Source: Tubulanus polymorphus (lineage: Eukaryota; Nemertea; Palaeonemertea; Tubulaniformes; Tubulanidae). Taken from it: 30,000 nucleotides of DNA. A program made the translations under genes and the position numbers. Shown here piece by piece: positions 18,181 through 26,441 of this stretch. Below the pieces are notes generated by a model. It made no database searches. It was not told the DNA's origin and worked only from the letters and a program-made list of their open reading frames with translations. The stretch lies in contig NW_027437437.1 in the NCBI RefSeq assembly GCF_964204645.1, positions 126,001-156,000 on the forward strand. Direction: 5' to 3'. The number at the start of each line of letters is the position of its first letter. The stretch's first letter is position 1.

Positions 18181-18185
18181 TGTTA

Positions 18186-18242
18186 GCTGTACGTGACTGT
18201 ACGGTGATTTCTACTGGTTAGCCGTATGTGAGTACGTTGACG
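18186..18242 (-). repeat. isolated inverted relative of the 110-bp repeat
   Basis: Read on the minus strand it gives an ordered, diverged match to part of the tandem unit: ACTCACATACGGCTAACC, then AATCACCGTACAGTCACGTA. It lies about 180 bp before the array and in opposite orientation. Confidence 0.55.
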
Positions 18243-18420
18243 CTCAGACATGCAATATTGGGATTCGAAACCAAACGAAAAAAAATAATCCAGTAGTAGT
18301 CCAGTGATTTACCCACTGTGACACAGAACGTAACTACAGGGTGGATGAAATTTGATTTACAAATAGCCTAGCCTCACTAACCCAAATTCCATTCTTTCAC
18401 GCATCCGCGTTTGCAGATTA

Positions 18421-18850
18421 TAGGAACTCACGTACGGCATTTTTAGGGAACTCGCGTACGGTTAACCTGTGGATATCATCGTACAGTCACGTACGGGTAA
18501 CAACTTCGTATTTAAAATGGTATTGGCTACTAGGAACTCACGTACGGCGTTAGTAGGGAACTCACGTACGGTTAACCTGTGGAGATCACCGTTCAGTCAC
18601 GTACGGGTAACAACTTCGTGATTAAAATGGTATTGGCTACTAGGAACTCACGTACGGCGTTAGTAGGGAACTCACGTACGGTTAACCTGTGGAGATCACG
18701 TACAGTCACGTACGGGTAACAACTTCGTACTTCAAATGGTATTGGCTACCAGGAACCCACGTACGGCGTTAATAGGGAACTCACGTACGGTTAACCTGTG
18801 GAGATCACCGTACAGTCACGTACGGGTAACAACTACGTACTTAAAAATAC
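18421..18850 (+). repeat. 110-bp tandem repeat, about four copies
   Basis: Units start at 18421, 18531, 18641 and 18750, giving periods of 110, 110 and 109. Each unit contains GGAACTCACGTACGG twice in variant form, then TTAACCTGTGGAGATCAC and AGTCACGTACGGGTAACAAC, so CACGTACGG recurs three times per unit. The last copy ends near 18850. Copies two and three are most alike; the first is the most diverged. The array is a short minisatellite with a sub-repeat built on the palindrome CGTACG. Confidence 0.9.
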
Positions 18851-19590
18851 TTTCTAACATTAAAACGATATTTATTAATATATAAAATTCCCCTCCCCGA
18901 TAAGTTTTCACCCAAATTGTTAAGTAGTAGGTAAAAAATCCTCCAGAAAACTTATTGAATTTTTGATTGAGCGTAGACCTAGTTTATTACTAGATATGGG
19001 TAAACGATTCAAAGTGAAACTGATCAAGTAGTTAGTTAGAGATATAATGTAGTTATGAAATCTATTGAATAAAAAACTACATTTTTCATGATACAATACA
19101 AGAAATAATGGGTATACTAGTAATATCAGAGTTTATATGTTTTTATATGTAAACTGAAGCTGTGATCACTGAACCGAAATTAAACTGAACTGAATTTAAT
19201 TTACATGTAAGTCATAGTTAAATGGTTAAACCACATGGGACATATACTCGCGAATCATTATGAACTCATACATTGTTGTGGGCTTTTCTACCCTCTCGTA
19301 AAACATGGTGGCGTATACGGTAAAAATCCCCAAATATTCAAAGAAGGTAAAAATTTCCACTTGGTGATTTTCAAGAACATTTCAAAGCACGATGTTTCTC
19401 CAATTTTATTCATTTGCGATGAGACCGAAATATGTTTGAACTGCACAATGAAATCTTTCGTTGGGATAAATTGTTAAATAAACGACTTGAATAAAATAAA
19501 TTATTGGAATTAACAATAATAAGGAAAGGCAGGAATAAATACTAATATAACGTTACTTACTGTGCCAATCGTATGTTGACTGACAAAGTA
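18851..19590. other. AT-rich flank of Polinton B
   Basis: Mostly AT-rich with no recognised element. One plus-strand frame of 80 codons (19235-19477) encodes a Cys/His/Ile-rich protein that I cannot place. It is followed by AATAAA-like strings at 19478-19500, so a terminal exon is possible but unsupported. Confidence 0.3.
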
Positions 19591-19596
19591 TACTAT

Positions 19597-19816
19597 GGTT
19601 CAGTTCATACCAAAGGTCAAAGGGTCGAAAAATAAATTTATCAAATTTATTTTTCGACCCTTCAACCTTTGAGCTGAACCCCTATTATCCCTATTACTCT
19701 TAAAATATTCATATATATGAATATGAATAACTTCAAAAATCAATTTAAATAAAGAATTTGATATTAAAATGGAACCAAATAAGGAGTACTACTGTCCAAC
19801 ATGTAAAATCAATATA
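19597..19816 (+). repeat. Polinton B left terminal inverted repeat with palindrome
   Basis: GGTTCAG at 19597 pairs with CTGAACC ending at 19680. A perfect 20-bp arm pair, AAGGGTCGAAAAATAAATTT with its complement, closes around ATC. The inner part continues CCTATTATCCCTATTACT (19681-19698), as in Polinton A, but the matching outer 18 bases are missing; AGTATACTAT stands in their place. The end is therefore eroded by a short deletion. Confidence 0.7.
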
Positions 19817-19891
19817 GATAAATCTCAAAAAGCAAGGCATAATATAACTAGAACACATTTAGAGAAAGGGAAACATCTTAATCAATTTTAA
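19769..19891 (+). CDS. 40-residue zinc-finger protein at Polinton end
   Basis: ATG at 19769, after GATATTAAA, opens a complete 40-codon frame to TAA 19889-19891. It begins MEPNKEYYCPTCKINI and contains CPTC followed by two His (RHNITRTHLEKGKH), a single C2H2-like finger. It is the first gene inside the terminal repeat, and its 5' half is repeated, truncated, at the end of Polinton A. Its place next to the terminus suggests terminus or DNA binding, but this is only inferred. The coding sequence is intact, unlike nearly all its neighbours. Confidence 0.6.
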   Translation: MEPNKEYYCPTCKINIDKSQKARHNITRTHLEKGKHLNQF

Positions 19892-19909
19892 TAAAAATAT
19901 GGATTATAA

Positions 19910-20578
19910 ATGGTGGAACAATCACAAACTATCAATATTCCCCATAAGAAATGTTCAAAATGTGAATTAGATAAATCATTATCAGAATATTATAATAAAA
20001 AAACTCAGAAAGATGGTAAGCAAAGTTATTGTAAAACTTGAAGTAAACTAAGTGACAAACAAAATTATAGAAATAATACTGAAACACGCAAAGATAAGAT
20101 TAAGCAATATCAAGCAAATAATAGAGAATATTATAAAGAACTCAATGAAAATTATCAAAAAGAAAGGCGCCGAACAGATTTTAATTTTAAAATGAAACAA
20201 TGTTTAAGATCTAAAATATCAAAATTATTCAGTAAAGCTAAACATCCAGTTACACTATCAAATTTGTTGGGTTGTACAGATGAATTCTTAAAATCATGGA
20301 TTATATATCAGTTTGACGATAAAATGAATGAAAAAAACTATGGTGAATACTTTCACATTGTTCACGTGTTACCAATATCGAAATTTGATATGAATGATGA
20401 ATACAATCAAAAGCTAATCTGGAATTGGAAAAACCTGAGACCTCTTGAAAAGAAGGAAAATATAAGGAAAGGAAATGAACTAGATTTTCAGTTGTATTTA
20501 GACCAGTTGGTTAGAGCAAAGACATTTGTTGAATTATGGAACTCAACACATAATGAAAAATACGTTGAATCTTTATAA
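19910..20578 (+). pseudogene. zinc-ribbon HNH endonuclease, Polinton B first copy
   Basis: ATG at 19910 follows GGATTATAA. One frame runs 222 codons to TAA 20576-20578, broken only by TGA at 20039-20041. The zinc ribbon reads CSKC, then CKT followed by the TGA, so the stop stands exactly where the fourth zinc-binding Cys is expected. The HNH half is complete in frame, but the first motif reads HIVHVLPISKF instead of HIDH, replacing the conserved Asp by Val. NLRPLE and NIRKGN are kept. Two hits at functional residues point to loss of the nuclease. It begins 18 bp after the zinc-finger ORF. Confidence 0.75.
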
Positions 20579-20609
20579 ACGCCCGATGATACTCAGCCTG
20601 TATAACTGG

Positions 20610-20675
20610 TACTTAAAGTTCAAAAGAGAAGAGTCAAAAGAAAATGAGATTATTAAAAGAATTCTAAAATGTTAA
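20610..20675 (+). pseudogene. C-terminal tail of DNA polymerase B, 21 codons
   Basis: The piece encodes YLKFKREESKENEIIKRILK, then C and stop, matching the last residues of the polB gene ending at 2648. The few dozen bases before it hold a scrambled match to the preceding polB sequence (GATGATACTCAG...). The rest of polB has been deleted between the first HNH gene and this tail. In Polinton A the same tail is followed by the OB-like gene; here an HNH gene follows. Confidence 0.75.
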
Positions 20676-20703
20676 TCAATTTTAATAAAAATATATATCA
20701 TAA

Positions 20704-21407
20704 ATGGAAAGTACACAAACTATCAATATAAACAATAATACTGGGGTTATAAATATTCACCATAAGATATGTTATAAGTGTAAAATAAATAAATCATCAG
20801 CAGAATATTACAAAGATAAATATTCTAAAGGTGGTATACGAAATATTTGTAAAACTTGTCGTAAACTATATAATAAACAATATCAAGTGAATAATTCAGA
20901 AAAATGTAATGAAAAAATAGACGTTGGTGAGCTAATAATCCTGAATATTTTTATGAACATCAAAATAATTACCAAAATGAAAGTTATAAAACAGATTTTA
21001 ATTTTAAATTGAAACAATGTTTGAGAATTAGATTATCACATTTATTCAGTAAAGATAAACACTCAGTTACACTATCTTATTTGCTAGATTGTTCAGATAA
21101 ATTTCTAAAATCATGGATTATATTTCAGTTTGATGATAAAATGAATATAAATAATAATGTTGAATATTTCCACATTGATCATGTGTTACCAATATCTAAA
21201 TTTGACATGAATGATGATTATAATCAGAAATTAATATGGAATTGGAAGAATCTAAGACCATTTGAAAAGAAGGAAAATATTAGGAAAGGAAATAAACTTG
21301 ATATGAAATTATATTTGGAGCATTTAGATAAAGCAAGGAAATTTATTGAATTATGGAATAGTGATCCAAATAATGAACAATACGTTGAGTCTTTGATAAG
21401 TGGTTAA
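20704..21407 (+). pseudogene. zinc-ribbon HNH endonuclease, Polinton B second copy
   Basis: ATG at 20704 follows ATATATCATAA. The N-terminus MESTQTININNNTGVINIHH is of the same type as in Polinton A and is followed by an intact zinc ribbon, CYKC and CKTC. A frameshift near 20920 and a stop near 20925 separate it from the catalytic half, which is open from about 20930 to TAA 21405-21407. The motif HIDHVLPISKF is complete, with NLRPFE and NIRKGNK. Its last ~300 codon bases and the downstream 216 bp are repeated at 23392-23895. Confidence 0.75.
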
Positions 21408-21623
21408 AGAATAGTTTACAGGAATTTAATATAGAGGATCCGAAATGGCTTATCTGGACGGTTATAGTTACCGCTCGTTTAGATTGACAAAAGTAGAAAG
21501 GTATTAAATAGAATTTAAATGATATATATTAAAAAAACAATAACTTCAACTATATAGTGAATTCTATTATATTTTTATTCAAAATCTATTATTTCTTTTC
21601 AAAAAGGGAATACTTTATATTTT
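21101..21623 (+). repeat. direct repeat, left copy, HNH 3' half plus flank
   Basis: ATTTCTAAAATCATGGATTA at 21101 through ACTTTATATTTT near 21623 matches 23392-23895 with few differences, including one short indel near 21470. The two copies flank the FLYWCH-MULE. Confidence 0.85.
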
Positions 21624-23391
21624 AAATCATTGTTTCAGTAAATTGCAAAATATTATGAGTTAATGTTAAATTCACCCATCATCCTAAAAATCGCATATTT
21701 TCTCCGATACCACGCAACAATTCCCCAAGATTTTTCACCCTATTATTATAGTCCACGCATAGATTTCGCAATCGAATTTGTAATTGTACATATTTTTGGA
21801 AAACACGCTTAGTTGGATTATTTCCAAGATTGTTCTGTGCAGTCATCATCTCTACAGATGCATTGTCCTGCTGGAATCCTTTAATGGTGCGCCAGATAGA
21901 AGGATGATGATGTCCTATAATGTTGTAGAACTTGTTATTCCACGACTCACAAATATTATTAGTTCTAGCATCGTTAGTTAATGTTGCTTCGCGGACGTTC
22001 CAAATTGATGGTTCGTACATTGGCGGTACTTTTCGGAGTCTGACTATCCCGTTCGGGGAGCTAACTGGTCGCCAAGATCCATTTACGTAAGTTGAATTAA
22101 AATAGTCCAGAAGTTCAATTACCTCATCAGGGACGTTTTCGAGGAGATACGCCAATCCAGCAGGTACATCATCTACTGGCAAAAATGCTAAGCCATCAAG
22201 CATCCCCACAAATAATTGAAATTCGGCATTTTCTCGATAGTGTTGAGATAAACCAAGTGATTGTATTTTGCGCCATGTCGATTGCGTAAGATGAAAGAAA
22301 CATCCTTTTACATTCACACGGTTATTAAAAGCAACGTTAATGGCTTGCTGTACTGCTCCCTCGTAGTCCAGCATGATGGTTTCTGGTTCTAGATATAGAT
22401 TTCGCTCCTGGCAATCATTCATTAGAATACGTAGCATATCTTCATAGGTCCCCTGATCTTTCTTCATTAGTAACAATAAGCAACAGATATTGATGTACCA
22501 CCAAATTGAATTCGAATTACATAAATTTGCTCGAAAAGTGAAGGGGCCATACTAAAATTGCCATCTATAAACATGACTTGGATGAAGCTAGTTTTCGAAG
22601 TCCATCATCGCTAGAAAATATAATTCTTCTTCCTTGCTCTTCATTATCATGAAGGAGAAATCTGTCGGCAGCTTCTTCTCCAGATGTCGCAGCCCATTTT
22701 CCGTCTATTCTCAATTCTCGTAGTGAATCTGGCTCTTTAGGATAATTCTTTCTACGTTCACGGCGGATACTTTTCTTACAGGCTTCTTCATTTGCAAGAC
22801 GGGCTTTTACATTGACATCGGTTATCTTTTTATAAGACTTCAGTGAAAATCTGTACTGGTTTATTTCAACTTTCTTCAGCCAATCTCTTCATTTCATTTC
22901 TAGATTTAGAAATATCTACAGTTGTCTGGTCTGCAATGTGATTATGCTCTCCAGTTTCTCTTGTGGATTCTTCAACAACGTCAGTAATAACACATCCCTT
23001 GCATTTCGTAGTTCTGCTTCTTATACAATTCCATCGAATCTGTCTTGCTGTAGAATATTGTTTCAAGTACATGTAACCATTTAAACACAACTTCAAACCA
23101 CCTCTAGACGTTTTGATAAATTCAGCCATAGCAATATTATCTTCTCTGTATCTGATTGTGATATGCCCTAATCTCTGAATTTCTGCCTGTTATATAGTTT
23201 TTGGTTGATTGTTGATAAGAGTTCAGTGTAATTAGAACGCAGCTGATATATAATCACAATTAGACATTAATTAATGATAAGAGTTCATAACAAATTAGTT
23301 TCAATTAGTTAAAACAGGTGTTAAGTTTTCAATCTTTTAAGTGAACACATTCCAGTATTTATAGTCACAGTAAATGTATTAATTTCTAAAA
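21624..23391 (-). mobile_element. FLYWCH-MULE DNA transposon, decayed
   Basis: This 1.77-kb segment lies between the two direct repeats and has only minus-strand coding signal: a FLYWCH finger followed by a MULE transposase. I see no convincing terminal inverted repeats at its edges. Its boundaries are therefore defined only by where the HNH-derived repeats stop, and the insertion mechanism is unclear. Confidence 0.65.
21679..23129 (-). pseudogene. MULE transposase with N-terminal FLYWCH zinc finger
   Basis: ATG at 23129 starts an 87-codon frame with a FLYWCH pattern: 'SRGGLKLCLNGYMYLKQY', W33, C35, C43, then EHNH (His62, His64). After a frameshift near 22866 the linker reads in another frame ('ELRIDGKWAA', 'RRIIFSSDDG'). 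A further shift near 22580 leads to 'FIDGNFSMAPSLFEQIYVIR', containing the first catalytic Asp. The main frame from 22476 to 21679 gives the second Asp in LDYEGAVQQAI (D37), the GCFFHL element, and the Glu in NNICESWNNKF (E177). This is the usual MULE order with all three acids visible, but at least two frameshifts disable it. Confidence 0.8.
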
Positions 23392-23688
23392 TCATGGATT
23401 ATATTTCAGTTTGATGGTGAAATGAATATAAATAATAATGGTGAATATTTCCACATTGATCATGTGTTACCAATATCTAAATTTGACATGAATGATGATT
23501 ATAATCAGAAATTAATATGGAATTGGAAGAATCTAAGACCATTTGAAAAGAAGGAAAATATTAGGAAAGGAAATAAACTTGATATGAAATTATATTTTGA
23601 GCAATTAGATAAAGCAAGGAAATTTATTGAATCATGGAATAGTGATCCAAATAATGAACAATACGTTGAGTCTTTGATAAGTGGTTAA
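23392..23688 (+). pseudogene. HNH endonuclease 3' fragment, third copy in Polinton B
   Basis: The frame starts inside the gene at the repeat edge (FLKSWIIFQF-type sequence) and includes complete HIDHVLPISKF, NLRPFE and NIRKGNK motifs, ending at TAA 23686-23688. The zinc ribbon and N-terminus are absent. It differs from the second copy at only a few positions, so it is a product of the local duplication. An ATG at 23422 could start an 88-residue piece that still holds the HNH core. Confidence 0.75.
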
Positions 23689-23895
23689 AGAATAGTTTAC
23701 AGGAATATAATATCGAGGGTCCGAAATGACTTATCTGGACGGTTATAGTTACCGCTCATTCAAAAGTAGAAAGGTATTAAATACAATTTAAATGATATAT
23801 ATTAAAAAAACAATTACTTCAACTATATAGTGAATTCTATTATATTTTCATTCAAAATCTATTATTTCTTTTCAAAAAGGAAAACTTTATATTTT
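23392..23895 (+). repeat. direct repeat, right copy
   Basis: Partner of 21101-21623. Beyond 23895 it continues into the spacer that precedes the gene at 24021, whereas the left copy stops at the MULE. The right copy is therefore the ancestral junction on its downstream side. Confidence 0.85.
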
Positions 23896-23995
23896 GATAA
23901 GATTTGAATAGAAATTCTTTAACTTTAACTAACCTAGTCAATTTAGTATTAACCTAAAGAGTAACTAGTATCATTTGAAGGATAAGTATAATATA

Positions 23996-24023
23996 TTTTT
24001 CGCTTTTTTCACTAATATAAATG
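23996..24023 (+). promoter_or_regulatory. T-run plus ATATAAATG start motif
   Basis: TTTTTCGCTTTTTTCACTAA, then TATAAATG with ATG at 24021. The same sequence with CTG instead of ATG stands before the Polinton A homologue at 13042. Confidence 0.45.
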
Positions 24024-24613
24024 TCAAAGAAATCGAGTAAAAATAATATTGATATTGAAAAGACATTTGAAGATTTAGTTATTACAGATAATAATGATAC
24101 AGTAGTTACTAATTGTATTCAAAATAATAATATTGATCATAAATACTATTTAAAATGTAAGCATCATCTAGAATTATTAATTGCCAGCGGAAAGTGTAAC
24201 GAATTCCTAAATAGAATTATAACTTTTCAAGAATTAGATAATACGAAACCAGATAAAGTAATAAAATATTTCAAAATATACGAAGAAGCTAGATTAGCTC
24301 GAATAAACGATTCTATAAGTGATGGAATAGATGTTACTCTAAGTTATGTAACCGGATAATACCAATTGATGATGAAAATAAATTATATAGTGATTTAAGA
24401 AATATATAAAAATTATTTAGTTATGACAGAATTACAAAAATGGGTTGGATACGCTTCATTCCGATTAGGATATTAATTTCTACTGGCGTAATAATATTTT
24501 CTAATTTCAAACCTAGAGTAAATAAACCAGATAAAATCGAATCAGATAATAAATCAGATAATATCGAAACAGATATTGAATCAGAACAAAAATTAAGTAA
24601 AATAAATGAGTGA
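24021..24613 (+). pseudogene. Polinton membrane-type protein, B copy, frameshifted
   Basis: Homologue of the gene at 12440-13042. ATG is present here, and 112 codons are open to TAA 24357-24359, with SKKSSKNN start, 'CKHHLELLIASGK' and 'KPDKVIKYFKIYEE'. Homology continues in shifted frames ('IIPIDDENKLYSDL', then 'MTELQKWVGYASF'). It passes a deletion that removes part of the hydrophobic segment, to a Lys/Asp/Asn tail ending at TGA 24611-24613. The stop overlaps the next ATG (ATGAGTGA), as in Polinton A. Confidence 0.65.
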
Positions 24614-24911
24614 TGATATTAAGAAGAAGCCTAGATCTGAAAAACAAATTAAATGGGCAAGGGAATTAGGTAAAAGATCTTCAAAGAGCTAAGAAAAAGA
24701 AATAAGTGATAGAAATGAACCACAGAAATTATCTGATATTAATTCGAATGATAATTTATCTGATTCTTCTAATACTGGAAGAAATAATTACTTATATATT
24801 ACAATTGCAGTAATTAATCGCAGTAATTGTATTCTCTGGTGTTATATATAAATATAAATCTAAATCGATAGTAGTGATGATTATAAACCTATTATACCAG
24901 AAAATAAAATG
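24606..24911 (+). pseudogene. basic membrane protein, B copy, cut by inversion
   Basis: ATG at 24606 starts MSDDIKKKPRSEKQIKWARE, almost the same as the gene at 12447, then a frameshift gives a stop near 24690. Homology continues in pieces through the Ser/Asn linker and membrane segment to 'PIIPENK' near 24905. There it meets integrase sequence in opposite orientation, sharing AAATG at the joint. Confidence 0.65.
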
Positions 24912-25689
24912 TTTTTCGATATTTAGATATTCTAACATGTTGACCAATTTTAAATTTAGGTTCTCCAAAATCATGTGTAACAAATGCACCATATAGATTA
25001 TTCCAAACTATTTCTGAATTATCTTATTTTATAGCTTGTATGGGTTTCATATTTATAGAACTATGTTTAGAATTATTACAACCTTTCACTAAATCATCTA
25101 ACACATCGATATATTTATAAAATAAAATATTTCCACATTCTAGATTTCAATGTTTTATTAAACCTTTCTATAATAGATGCTTTTTTATCTGAATGTGTTG
25201 AAAAATATTCTACATCGCTATCAGATAATAATTTTTTGAAATGTTTATTATAAAATTCCTTACCTTCATCAAATTGTATCTTATCTGGAATAGCTTCTTT
25301 GAATATATTTTTAAAAGCATTAGTAACTTCTATACCAGTTTTATTTTTGATTGGTATACTCCATGCGTATCTACTGAATATATCTATATCATTTAATATC
25401 CAGAAATATCCTTTGTTGTGTTCTTCTAAGTTCTTCATGTCAATTAAATCTGCTTGCCATTGTTGATCAATATATCAAACCATAACTTTTCTTGTCAAAT
25501 AATTTTTATCCATTTTCTTATGGATTTGATATGTTGGTTGATTTTGTAACCATAATCTTAGTTCACTATATTTTATATTTTCTTTATCAGATTTAATTTT
25601 ATCCCATAATTCTGAAACACTAGAATATGATACTTCACTCTCTGGGTTATAATTTAACATAAATCTCTTAAATATTGTTCTTTTTTCAT
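24907..25689 (-). pseudogene. Polinton integrase, B copy, inverted segment
   Basis: ATG at 25689 has the same start as the gene at 12081. A five-base insertion near 25665 shifts the frame, and another change near 25470 separates the N-terminal region from the catalytic core. The core frame (25438-25115) shows DIDIFSRYAW (Asp19), IQFDEGKEF (Asp57) and IIERFNKT (Glu91), giving the D-D-34-E spacing of retroviral-type integrases. It continues through a lesion near 25115 into 'KHSSINMKPIQA'-type sequence and stops at the inversion joint, so the SH3-like end and chromodomain are lost. The segment corresponds to 11300-12081 in Polinton A. Confidence 0.8.
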
Positions 25690-25695
25690 CTTATT

Positions 25696-25881
25696 TTAAT
25701 CCATTAATAATAATCTTGGTTTATTTTCAATGACTTTATCATTTGACTTATTTTCTGGTATAATAGGTTTATCATTATCATCATCTTTATTATTAAATTT
25801 GAATTTAGATTTATATATTACACCAGAGAATATAATAACTGTGATTAACCCAATTGTAATAGATAAGTAATTATTTCTTCC
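25696..25881 (-). pseudogene. second partial copy of basic membrane protein
   Basis: Homologous to 12088-12264 on the same strand: the membrane segment and polar tail of the basic membrane protein, interrupted by small indels. Homology ends at CTTCCAG (25881). Together with 24606-24911 it forms a large inverted pair around the integrase segment. Confidence 0.65.
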
Positions 25882-26286
25882 AGTACTTGCTGACTTTCGT
25901 CGAAAACCCTCTTGTAATTCTGTTGATTGTTATTATTATTATTTACATATTTTCCACTTTTTTTCATCACATAAAATTCATCTCTCGGATTCGACAACTG
26001 ACAGCTACTAAACGGAATGCTGAATTCTGAGAGAAATATAACAGATTTTTCTTCGCGTAGATTCTATCAATGCACTCTCCATCCTATTTTAAACTTAAAA
26101 TTACATTCAGACAGCTAACACCGGTGGAAATATACTACCCCAGTGATCGGCTATCGGAATGTCCCTTCAGGTGTTCCGTACTCCTGCATACGGTATACCT
26201 GAATACACCGATGAAACGATAATACGTCCAAGGAATGCTCCAATATCGGGTCCAAGTCCAAGAGTTTACGAGGCGGCGTTCGCGAG
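25882..26286. other. unassigned sequence between Polinton B and LINE
   Basis: It contains a short TTA microsatellite near 25930-25945 and no coding signal that I trust. The part after about 26100 may belong to the 3' region of the LINE, since its composition is similar. Confidence 0.3.
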
Positions 26287-26441
26287 TCTTCTTCTTCTTC
26301 TTTAGAGCAATGTGGAGGACCCGTAGTTGAGCATTGTCCCACAGCGTTTGTCAGCGATGCTCGGACTGGATATCAGTTACGGTTAAAATTCAAATATGTA
26401 GAGTTAAAAAAAGAAAACAATGTTGGCTGAGTAGGTGACAT
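26287..26441 (-). other. 3' untranslated region of the LINE
   Basis: It follows the stop at 26442. On the minus strand it reads through a short frame ending CSTTGPPHCSKEEEEDS, which is just the translated AAG-repeat tail, a pattern that I know from related elements. Confidence 0.5.

Larger units (their letters stand above)
19597..25881. mobile_element. Polinton/Maverick provirus B, rearranged and without capsid genes
   Basis: It starts with the same palindromic terminus as Polinton A in opposite orientation. It carries zinc-finger, HNH (three copies or parts), a polB tail, two small membrane-type genes and an inverted integrase segment, and homology stops at 25881. Capsid, ATPase and most of polB are missing. 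A FLYWCH-MULE lies within a duplicated HNH segment. It is a collapsed copy or a pile of recombined fragments. The sequence is close to copy A but clearly diverged, so the two did not arise by a recent local duplication. Confidence 0.75.

Noticed and set aside
18421-18850. Regularly spaced repeats considered as a CRISPR array
   Set aside because: Units are contiguous 110-bp tandem copies with no unique spacers, and the DNA is animal nuclear.
19235-19477. 80-codon frame that might be a terminal exon
   Set aside because: I could not link it to any family or to other exons; kept only as a remark in the flank description.
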